DNA from: Chondrilla cf. caribensis
Taxonomy: Eukaryota; Porifera; Demospongiae; Chondrillida; Chondrillidae
Length of the DNA: 12,500 nucleotides
Assembly (NCBI GenBank): GCA_964020155.1
Contig: OZ026562.1
Coordinates: 2,067,501 to 2,080,000 of the forward strand
Reading direction: 5' to 3'
Part shown: piece by piece, positions 1 through 9,400 of the stretch
How the letters are laid out: each line of letters starts with the position of its first letter
How positions within the stretch are numbered: position 1 is the first letter of the stretch
Translations under genes and position numbers: made by a program
Notes under the pieces: generated by a model
Told to the model about the DNA's origin: nothing
Database searches by the model: none
The model's input: only the letters and a program-made list of their open reading frames with translations

Positions 1-78
1 CCACAAAATCTTCATTTACAACTGGTGAATTTGTCAGACTGAAATCAATGCAGGTGAGATCATCCACACACGTGTCGT
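1..78 (-). CDS. Gene B exon 7 (cut by window edge)
   Basis: It encodes DTCVDDLTCIDFSLTNSPVV and then NEDFV up to the window edge, homologous to gene A QCIDEFSCIDYSLVRSLVTT. The Cys-x5-Cys pair is conserved. The acceptor is TATATATTCAG, entering in phase 1. The donor lies outside. Confidence 0.86.
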
Positions 79-1120
79 CTGAATATATAGGGAAGAAATT
101 AAGTAAAAATTGATATAACAAGATTTCTTATTAGAGATGAACGGGCTGTGGCAAACATACTCTGGAATGAGTCAACAACGTCACTGCTGTGGTTCATCAC
201 TTCATTTTTTACTTGAGGGCATATCTACAAATGTACAATGTATTACATATGCACCATAATAATATCTTTAAACATGCATACAACTTATGCGTACATATTT
301 ACAGAACATGTTCAAGTATATCCAAGATCACTTCTGGATAATCATAAAACAATGAAACTATTTTTATACTTACAGTGACAGTTATAATTGTGACTACTGA
401 ACAGGAGAATTTTGGTATCATAAAGATTGACTTGCATATTATGATAATCCCTAGCTGGTCATACGCACATGTTCACATTTAGCCAAGATCACTTCTGAAT
501 AAACATAAAGCCATAAAACTATTATTATTGTACAGTGTCAGTTGTAATTGTAACTACTGAACAGGAGAATTTAGTATCATAATGATTGACTTGCATTATT
601 ATGATCCCTAGCTGGTCATACATATGCGGTCTCAATTATCGCAAACAGCCGAGTCTCTGTGTACACAAATTACCCCAAAGTCTTAACAAATCATTTGACA
701 ATGGTAAAATGGTACCGAAGATGGAGTCAACATAAATCTCACTTGTCCTTGGACTTCTCTGGTCATCGGTTCCTTGAACCAAGGTAGTATCAGGTTGTAG
801 AGGGGACTGGGTTATGTGGAGAAAATCACAAAGTAAAAATATAGTAGAAATGATTCACAGCCGATCTTCAATCAGATACACAGATGAGAGCTTTAGAGTA
901 CATACTGGCATATCACACAATGGAAAAAGACACCCAATACATGTAATTGTGTGGTAGTACGTTGGTTATGTTAATTTTTAAAAATCATACCTAATGTAAA
1001 GTAGTTGGAGTGACTTTTATTGCTAATGAGAGCATAACACATCACACTCTTATGTACTCATTCACACCACAAATACCTGTACACACACACAATTACACAT
1101 GCACGCACACAGACATACAT

Positions 1121-1180
<60 letters not shown>

Positions 1181-1204
1181 CACACACATGCACGTACACA
1201 CACA

Positions 1205-1259
<55 letters not shown>

Positions 1260-2680
1260 CACAAACACATATACATACGCAAATGGAGATCCACCAATGA
1301 CAGTTTGCAATTTGGAAATCCCACTCTCGCACTGATCCAGATCAAGGTCAAAGTGTCCATTCTTCATTGTGATGTTCATATCAGTGGAGAGAGATGCGGT
1401 AGCATTAACATTAGCGAATCCACGATCACAGACTTTCCAACCGCTTCATTGTATGCATCCATCATGTGATCATGTGAGAAAATGGGATTAAATGTGAACT
1501 GATAGAACAAAATTGAACACAGTCACTAAGATTAATTTTAAATTGATTTAAATAAATTTAAGGATAATTTTAGGCATACAATAGACTACAATCTTTGTTA
1601 TAACATCATGCTTTGTTGGAAATACATAGGAAATTAATATTAATTAACTCACACATCTATGCAGTACTCCCAATTCATTGTCAGGTTTGTGTCCACTTCC
1701 ACACTGGGTCTTATCTTACTTGAGTTTGTCGATATGGAGGCATTTGGAATTTTCAATGATGTGACAGTAATGCTGTAGCACACAAAAAGCATTATGTGCA
1801 CCCGCATGTGTTATACACATACGGAATTAATGCATACACACGCTGTACACCAAGTGGGCGAATACCCAATTAAAATGGAATATATTGAAATGTCATTGGT
1901 CGTCAGAAATGTCTTTAGCACACGTGTACGCAATTATGTGCATTTGATATTGAGCACTTACTTGAGATTGCTAGTGTGCATACACAATGTGCAATAATTA
2001 TGTGTGAACTACTACTGAATCAGATCCTTAATTACACTAATCATTGGAGTACATACTTTAAATGTGATGGATCAATGCTATTAACCACAAGTACATAAAA
2101 TGAACTACGTATGAAACCATCCTACCTTAGCTTACATACACAATATTATTATGATACAATATGATGAATACGAATATAAAAACAAATGCTCTATTCTCGA
2201 TGCTCCCATACATACCCTTTGCACTGTAATAACTCACTCAGTCATTTCTAGGTTATCCTTTACTAGTCCAATGTTGTTGATACTGACCCTGTCTATTCTA
2301 TGTCCAGTAACTTCATTCTCCATAATTTTGGCTCCTATCTCCGCAACTAAGCACACACACACAAACACAAAAACACACACACACACAGGAAAGTAAAATA
2401 GAATTTAAAAAATGATCTTCTGGCTATGATAAGTAACTACAGAATCATAACAGGGTATCCACTCACTGTGGTTAAGTTCATTGTTGGTAATCCCAACAGA
2501 CAGACCTCCAGTTGGGTCAAATCTATTGTCAGTGATAGCAGGACTGTCAGTAACGTTTGGTTCAGATTTATCCTCACTGTTGCTGAAATCTCCCAATACT
2601 TGACACACGACCAATTTAAAGCTGACAGAACTCAACAAAGCCAAATATAACAGAATGTGTACTGCAGTAGCTGCCTTCAT
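1..2680 (-). CDS. Gene B: 5' part (exons 1-7) of a second BPI/LBP-family gene
   Basis: Seven minus-strand exons are visible: 2680-2467, 2346-2238, 1772-1653, 1443-1279, 806-743, 224-161, and 78 to the window edge. They give about 260 residues of a secreted BPI-like protein: signal peptide, an acidic Asn/Ser/Asp-rich insert of about 25 residues, then the N-terminal barrel. All six intron phases (1,2,2,2,0,1) equal those of gene A, so the two are paralogues despite low protein identity. The conserved disulfide cysteines are kept (DQCESG in exon 4, ICPQV in exon 6). The N-terminal domain carries more Asp/Glu than Lys/Arg, unlike gene A and classical BPI. Introns: 120 bp with a UG-rich 3' end, 465 bp, 209 bp, 472 bp with a long CA tract, 518 bp with a tandem repeat, and 82 bp. 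The C-terminal half lies outside the window. Confidence 0.88.
161..224 (-). CDS. Gene B exon 6: second conserved Cys
   Basis: It is 64 bases long and encodes ICPQVKNEVMNHSSDVVDSF plus Q, equivalent to gene A LCRPLVKLVENEGSDALNGF. Cys at the second position should pair with the exon 4 Cys. The acceptor is ACATTTGTAG and the donor GTATGT. Length and phases are identical to gene A exon 6. Confidence 0.87.
307..627. repeat. Two-copy 160-bp tandem repeat in gene B intron 5
   Basis: Two imperfect direct copies, about 307-467 and 468-627, share CATGTTCA at the start, CCAAGATCACTTCTG, CTACTGAACAGGAGAAT (at 394 and 554), ATTGACTTGCAT and CCCTAGCTGGTCATAC. The period is 160-161 bp. No coding sense was found in it and no third copy is seen. 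Confidence 0.88.
743..806 (-). CDS. Gene B exon 5: second barrel helix
   Basis: It encodes PLYNLILPWFKEPMTREVQG plus Q, corresponding to gene A RILNTVIGIAKSFF..., four residues shorter and much less basic. The acceptor is CATAACCCAG and the donor CAA/GTGAGA. It enters in phase 2 and ends in phase 0. Confidence 0.82.
1078..1256. repeat. (CA)n/(TG)n microsatellite in gene B intron 4
   Basis: It holds two long perfect CA runs (about 1122-1179 and 1206-1254) joined by CA-rich interruptions. In the gene B transcript this reads as UG repeats beginning about 22 bases past the exon 4 donor. The His/Thr and Cys/Val open frames across it are repeat artefacts. Confidence 0.97.
1279..1443 (-). CDS. Gene B exon 4: barrel strand and first conserved Cys
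   Basis: It encodes GWKVCDRGFANVNATASLST, then DMNITMKNGHFDLDLDQCES, then GISKLQTVIGGSPF, matching gene A exon 4. The Cys in DQCESG is the family disulfide cysteine. The acceptor is AATGAAG (weak) and the donor GTATGT. A long UG microsatellite begins about 22 bases past the donor. Confidence 0.85.
1653..1772 (-). CDS. Gene B exon 3: barrel strands
   Basis: It encodes ITVTSLKIPNASISTNSSK, then IRPSVEVDTNLTMNWEYCID, strand for strand like gene A exon 3. The Trp-x-Tyr-Cys motif is kept, but the basic residues after it in gene A (KR) are Ile-Asp here. The acceptor is GTGTGCTACAG and the donor GTGAGT, in phase 2. Confidence 0.88.
2238..2346 (-). CDS. Gene B exon 2: first barrel helix
   Basis: It encodes AEIGAKIMENEVTGHRIDRV, then SINNIGLVKDNLEMT, homologous to LADIGGRIVEKYANSGRF of gene A but with more acidic residues. 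The acceptor (GCTTAG) is preceded by a UG-repeat tract instead of a normal pyrimidine tract. The donor is GTGAGT, in phase 2. Confidence 0.84.
2352..2388. repeat. CA-rich tract at the 3' splice site of gene B intron 1
   Basis: It consists of short CA runs with AAACA interruptions. On the transcript strand it gives UG and U runs ending five bases before the intron 1 acceptor dinucleotide region, so the tract occupies the position of the pyrimidine tract for exon 2. Confidence 0.9.
2467..2680 (-). CDS. Gene B exon 1: signal peptide and acidic N-terminal extension
   Basis: It starts MKAATAVHILLYLALLSSVS, a clear signal peptide likely cut after VVCQ. An acidic stretch follows (GDFSNSEDKSEPNVTDSPA, then ITDNRFDPTGG) that gene A lacks, then LSVGITNNELNH aligned to gene A GIALGITSSGGGLNR. 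The donor GTGAGT gives a phase-1 end, as in gene A. Confidence 0.87.
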
Positions 2681-3532
2681 TGTAGTGGTTAACTACTCTA
2701 TATCTGGTCCAGTTTATGCCTGTAAACCTTTTACACAGAATTAGTAGTGCGAAAAGTAGCTGCAATGCATATTATGGGTATAATTATATTGATAGTCATC
2801 CTTTATAGTTATATCCCACAATAGATACTATCAGTGTTCTTTTGAGCAACTGAACTGGAATGGCTTCCACAAAGTAATTGGATTACCTGTTGGTTAAATC
2901 TCCTCCTGACCACAAGGCACCACAATTCCTTGATCGAACCATCCAAATTGAATGTACCAACACCTGATGTCAACATGATTAAGTTTTGTTATCACCCATA
3001 AAAGGTCACATAAACATTTCCACGGCTAGCATTTTTGTATATTATATTATATAATACACCAGCATTTTGCATATAATATATGCCAGATATTATTGACAAT
3101 CATTGTGTGATAAGAATTCTACAACATTTATTACTATGTCATTAAGACCTTTCTCTAATGTTTATGTACACAACTGTACAGTACACTGTATGATAGGGAT
3201 TTATATCGACTGTGTTATAATACAAGTTTCATAGGTCCAAGCCATTAATGTGGGGTAGTACAATGTCACAAGCCAACAGTGCAAAAAATATTATAATGTA
3301 TGACATATTTACGTATGATAATACACTCAAAAGTATAGTTAATGAGCTACAAAGGGATAGTTCCAGTGCTGTTTGCACGACATGTAATTCACTGAAACAA
3401 AATGTCTGAGTCAAATCAAATGTCTTGCTATATCAACTGAATAACACTATAATAAGAAACGTGCAGTATAATGTACCATTGTATTGGTGATAGCAGTAGG
3501 GTACCAGCCATACCATATAAATTGTACAACCA
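2681..3532. other. Intergenic region between gene A and gene B
   Basis: The part from about 3111 to 3532 is the 3' flank of gene A and is shared with gene C. A minus-strand AATAAA lies at 3127-3132, about 400 bases past the stop, but the gene C copy has lost it, so its use as the polyadenylation signal is doubtful. The part from 2681 to about 3110 is unique and should hold the gene B promoter and 5' UTR; I see no convincing TATA box or other strong site. No reading frame here looks like a protein. Confidence 0.6.
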
Positions 3533-3586
3533 TCATGTTTGACTGGTGTCAAAATAGTCCAGATCAAAGCAGGCAGTGATGTAGCC
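3533..3586 (-). CDS. Gene A exon 15: C-terminus and stop
   Basis: It encodes GYITACFDLDYFDTSQT followed by TGA, the short last strand corresponding to the human FLLFGADVVYK terminus. The acceptor is CCTCACTAG. The gene C copy differs by two silent changes and one Gln/Arg change, which supports this frame as coding. Confidence 0.88.
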   Translation of the reverse strand, partial: GYITACFDLDYFDTSQT

Positions 3587-6197
3587 CTAGTGAGGGGGAC
3601 ACAGATGTATAATAAAGTACATGCATGTAATAACAATTGGACTTGAATGGTATAATAATATTGCAATATTATACAATGTCACTAACATGTATGTATGTAT
3701 GTACAAAGGTACAGTGTGTATATGCATATATACACGTGCACACATAACAACTATGTAGTTGCCAGGGTCTGATTTTTTATATGTGTGTGGTTGAGATAAC
3801 GTAGTACTGGTACAATGGGCTAGTATACTATGTATATTTGTGAAATGTCATGTATGCTTATATACTTACATTGTTTAGATGTAATGAATGATGCACTAGG
3901 TGTATTTCATCAGGTAAGTCGGGCAGAGTAAATCCCTCACCAAGTTTAGCTGAAATTGAAAATAAAAAAGATAGACACATCAACACACAATAGCCCTGCT
4001 ATACTAAAACATTCAAACATCTTATTAAATTGGCTCCCAACCACCTCAATTTGCAGTTTACTTTCAGTGATTACAGGATCAACTAATCCATTAAACCAGT
4101 TTGGATGTAAGGTGATATTGGAATCTGCTTTAGTGCGACTGGAGCTTATGTCATGTATAGCAGAATATCTTGGTATGTAAAATTAACGTGAAGTCAAGCC
4201 AAGACAGTGCAGTATGGAAATATGACATTGTAGTCACAAGAAACATATATTCACTTGGATGGTGGCTCAAAATGTATTACTATTCAACAATGACAGGTAA
4301 TAGACAACAATTTGAAAGCAACTGTACATTCCCAAGGAAATAAATATGGTATATAAGTATTAGTACTTACAGTTCAGTGCTGGGAGAACGAGGGAGTTGG
4401 CAAGGCGCTCAACCATTCTGTCTAGCAATTTTGGCTGATCATATGTACATAATATGTAGAGGGAGTAGAAAGGGAAGACCAGGAGTTCTACGGTGATGTG
4501 TTTCAATATGTGCACTTATCACATGCACTGATAATATGTAATACAAAGTGTATAATACACATTGGCATTAAATGTACATTGACGTCTTAGTGTATAATAA
4601 CTAATTACTACAGTTGTAAAACTTGACACTATTCCACACATAAAGTACTAGAATAGAATTCTTGCACACAATTTGACACATTGCACTGACAATGTTTGAA
4701 AACTCACGAACAGAGCCGATACTCCAAAAATGATGACAGGACACAATTTGCTATTCAGTCTTATACTACAAACGTGAGTTGATTCAAGATAATATCAGCT
4801 GCAGTATAATTTAATTATACATACATTATGCACAGCATACATCAACAATGTGCTTTTATCTGAAATAGTCCTCATACAGACTAGCTCCTATTAAGAAGTA
4901 TGTTACAAGTATATACATGCATCTACAATTTGCATATCATTTGGTAAGTTGATTGGCAACCATACACATAGAGGGACTAACTCGAAGGATAATGCACGTC
5001 CTGACAACTTGATTACTTCTGTTACATTATTGTTGGAATCAGTCGAGTTCTCCATGGTGACATTGACAACAAGAGCTGCTACAGCATCCTAAAAGAAGGG
5101 GATGTATGGTTACTAGAAGGGCATTGTCGGGAAAGTGCAATGAGATCCTTATTCAACATGGCTATACAGTCACTAGCATCACTCACAACCTAGTTACATA
5201 CAATAGTCTACAAGAAGACATATATTGTACACATTCCTACATATATGCATATACACTAACATGGCCAATATTATAATCAAAATCTCAGAGTTACTACGTA
5301 CAGCTGGGAACAAAGGTCATACCAAGAAATCATACAAACAACTACACTGTAAAATTGTCAGCACCAGTTGTGACCACTGTTACCATGGCAATAATCATAA
5401 CAACCTCACAATATAGATAAACAATGTGGATTTGTAATCACACACAACCAGGTCAGTTGTAAGGATTCATAATCTCCTATAGAGTATCTGTGTTACAGTA
5501 CCTCTGCCCAACAGTCAGTATTCACCATCCAGTATGTAGCCTCCCTGTGTGTGCCCACAGACACACATCATGCAGTTGACTACTACACCAAATTAATATC
5601 CACAGTTAACATTACAGTAATTGCAGTAACCGTTGTACGTACATACATAAAGTAAATAGGAGATTGGTAAGAAGGAAACAGGAATGTAAAATACAGTAGG
5701 TGTATTTCCACAGGTAATTAAAGAGCTCAATATAATAGGTAGCATAGTACATCTATCAAACTAAGTGGGAAACAACACTTCATGTTAGGTAATTGACCAC
5801 ACTCATTTTACCCGTGTCATCTACGTATATACCTCAACCACTCAGACTCAGCAACCATCAGTGGATGCATACAATGCTGTACAGTGATCACATGCTACTG
5901 CATGTATGTCATTCAACTCACCAAAGGCATACTACATATTGAGCATCCAGCCATCACCAGCTCAGCACGTGCACTCAGATTGATTATTATCGAATTGTTG
6001 TTGATTTCAATAAATGGTCGTCTGGCAGCTTTTATGAAAAACTGACCCTATAGAGGTAAGATAGTTGGGTCAATCAATCTGCCAGGTAAAAATAGCCTGG
6101 TTACACTATTCACAGCATGCATGCTATAGATCAAAGTCTTCTTCAAAACATAGAAAAAAATGTAGTTATAATATGTTTTGTAATATACAGATGTATT

Positions 6198-6284
<87 letters not shown>

Positions 6285-6377
6285 ACAAAAACACACATAT
6301 ACATACTCACACACACACACACACAAAACACACACACAACACACACACAACATACACACACACGCACACGGACACAC

Positions 6378-6439
<62 letters not shown>

Positions 6440-9400
6440 ATACACATGTTGACACTCATGAACACATGAACACATAGTGTACTAACTATGTAATACAGAT
6501 GCAATGCACAATGTACTTACTGTACAAATCTGATCAGGACTAGGTCTGTCTCTGAAAGCAAACTGAGCACGTCTTGTACAAAATGGATTGACACTCATCA
6601 AAATACGTAGAGTCTAAAGGGAATCGAATTATAAATGTTCACACTTAATAGGCAACCAGGATTTAAATGTTATACTGCAGTCAATTGAAATTCCACATGT
6701 GGTACATGGAGCATCCTATAGTATGGTGGTGGACATCGAGAAAAGTTGTTACAATGCTTGTCAATGTCCTAGACATTAGATATTTTTGATAGACCTCCAA
6801 CTGTGTGTCACATTCAGAAACATGTGTACTGTACACAGTGTACAATTAATTCACAAACGTCTAAACAACAGATATGATACATCAGATATTCCATGAACAA
6901 CTGTATTTACACACTGTAATCCAGTAAAATGTGAGATGTGTATACAGTTTCCCAACCTCTCCATTGAACAGATCATTGGTATGGAAAACACACAGAACAC
7001 TGACTTGAGATTGAAATGTAGTTAGAACTAACCAAATCAAACTGAAATGGGAGACAAGCGGTATACTTTAGCTGTCCAGCCCGATAGTACACATTGAGTG
7101 CTGTGTTGGCCACATACTCTGAAACGTGTACATAAAAGGCACAATTAGCATACAACGGAGGACCCACAGTAAGGTTGCCAGGGAGGAAAGGATGAGGTTT
7201 GGTGTTGTTCTTTGTCAATGAGTAGAACATCCCCTAGAATGAAGTAAAGAGCAAAAGAGTTCTCACTCCCTCAACCCTGGGTTTCCTCATTCAGCTATTG
7301 AATCTGATGCAAATAAGGATGATGAAAATGTTTATACTTGATCTGTCAAGAATATTTTTTTATCAACATGATGTACACACTAGTGAACAACAAATGTAAT
7401 AATTATTACGATCATGACAGGAAAGATAATACAATGAGTAGTGATCCAAAGGAGAAAATTGTGCATATAGACTACTCGGCAAGTAAAATATACTGTGGAG
7501 TACAGTGAATCAGAGGTAAATTATTCCCAATTAAGCATTTTGTGACCACCCCATGCAACATTATACCACACACATACGTATATACACATCGTATGTAGGT
7601 ACATGCACTTCAGAGCTTAATCCATACACACATTCATCGGCATGAACAATACACATACACCCATCATACACAAATTGCATACTCTGTAATAATTATTGCA
7701 TGTAGATCGGGTATTTGCGATAGCAAGCAGCAGATGCATGACCTAGGCTGAGCTTACTTTTGCTCTAGCTTCCACAAAGTTGTCAGTGGTCACAAGTGAT
7801 CTCACAAGGCTGTAGTCTATGCAACTGAATTCATCTATGCATTGGGACTCTACAGGATGTAAGAGATAAGTGTCAATAGAGTAAATGAAAATTGAGGCAA
7901 TTATACCAAAAACAGGTGACTAAGTATTACCTGGTACAAGACAATACAATTAGTACTGTGAAGATACTAATGAAGGGAAATATACATGTAGTTGGGTGGG
8001 AAATACATAAATTTATTTAAGAATAATATGTCATTTTATTCAGAAGTAACCATAATTTCATGATTTCACTCTGACATTTACTACATTAGGGTAATACTGT
8101 ATATATTTTTGTGAATCAAACTGAAATGCAAAAATGCACATTGTCAAATAAACCTTGTGGAATTTCCCACTGTTCAGTACACATTGTAACATCAACACAC
8201 AATATTGGATGACTTGTGAGTACAATACTATATGGTCACATAAACATCATTTAATTTTATAATTCATAGTTGAAAGTAATATTACAATATATATTGAGTG
8301 TACATACTTTCAAAACCATTCAAAGCATCAGATCCTTCATTTTCAACAAGCTTCACCAGAGGACGACACAGCTAGCAAGAAGAATAATAATGGATGAATA
8401 AGGTATTGCATTAAATGGTGTTAATATACACATGAATTTTACTTTAGAATCTTTGCAATACTCACTATAATAGTAGTTAGGTATGTATGTACAGACAGAT
8501 TAAAACAAATTAAAATTGAGCCAGATGCATATCGACTATTATCATTATCATGCATAACTATGATTTACCTCTTTTGCAATTCTTCGATTTATATCATCTC
8601 TGAAGAATGATTTTGCTATACCAATGACAGTATTCAATATTCGACTACAAAATAGAGGAATTTCAAAATGTAACCTGTATGATCAGAACCATTGCGTCTC
8701 TTATACTGAACATGTGAAATAGTTCAAGTAGAATTTTGTGTGGAAGTGGATGTTCAATAGTCAATTATTCAAATTTATGATTGCCAAAGATTTGGATACT
8801 AAATTATCAATACTTGAATTGAATGTGCAATTCAAAAAACCTTAAAACTCGGGATCCAAGATGAATATGAAAATTTGAGATGCCAGGAGTACATTCTTTG
8901 ACCTGTGCTCTATACTCCCCATCTGTGACTTCAAGCTGCAAAGTTGTTCTCAGAGCTATCCTTGCGTTCACAGTACCACTGTCGCCATGACATATTTGTC
9001 CACTGTAAATGCAAATATAGAGTACATATGACCATTTCCCACAATCAACAATATTAATGTCCAATGGTTTGTGTGAAAAGCTATAGTAACTACATACAAA
9101 ATGATATATTATTTTTTACAATTAATTCCAGTCAGATTTTGTCCTACATTCATGAGGTGAAGTTGGGGGAGGAGGAGTGACATATTCGAACATGGTGTGG
9201 GGAGCAGTTGTAGCTGCTGCGAGCTAATATTATGGTAGTTATTCATCAAATCAACTCTAATAGGCATAACTAAATGCAGTCTACTTATAAATCTATGGTG
9301 GACAAAACGAACATAATGATTATTCAAATGAAGGAATAACGATACATCAATAAATCAAACCAAAACCAAAGATAAAGATAACGATAAAGATCTGTCGATG

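Larger units (their letters stand above)
3111..4916. repeat. Direct duplication, copy 1 (3' part of gene A)
   Basis: From TAAGAATTCTACAACAT onward this stretch aligns base for base, with small indels, to 10721-12500. It covers part of intron 12, exons 13-15, introns 13 and 14, and about 420 bp of 3' flank. By eye roughly nine bases in ten match outside exons and more within exons. The left edge is sharp; the right edge is set only by the window end of the other copy. Confidence 0.95.

Noticed and set aside
1010..1469. Plus-strand His/Thr-rich and minus-strand Cys/Val-rich open frames
   Set aside because: They are produced by the CA microsatellite. Only the minus-strand part at 1279-1379 is real, as it reads through exon 4 of gene B.
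2405..2466. Continuation of the gene B first frame past residue 71
   Set aside because: A GTGAGT donor at the right phase ends the exon here. The readthrough residues do not align to gene A, while the next exon does.
2696..2706. TATA-like word (CTCTATATCTG on the plus strand) just before the gene B start codon
   Set aside because: It is only about 16-26 bases from the ATG, too close for a TATA box with a usual 5' UTR, and such words are common in this AT-rich DNA.
3229..3414. 61-codon hydrophobic minus-strand frame in the 3' flank of gene A
   Set aside because: Indels in the gene C copy disrupt it, and no signal for a separate gene is seen.
3433..3666. 77-codon minus-strand frame with hydrophobic segments
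   Set aside because: It overlaps the last exon of gene A in a different frame. The matching frame in gene C (10985-11230) is altered by indels, whereas the BPI frame is preserved.
3956..4180. 74-codon plus-strand frame in the duplicated region
   Set aside because: It lies in intron 13 of gene A. The gene C copy has indels that break the frame, so it is not conserved as protein.
6048..6504. Several overlapping open frames of up to 135 codons on both strands
   Set aside because: Dinucleotide-repeat translation (HTHT or VCVC) within gene A intron 9; no complexity outside the repeat that resembles a protein.
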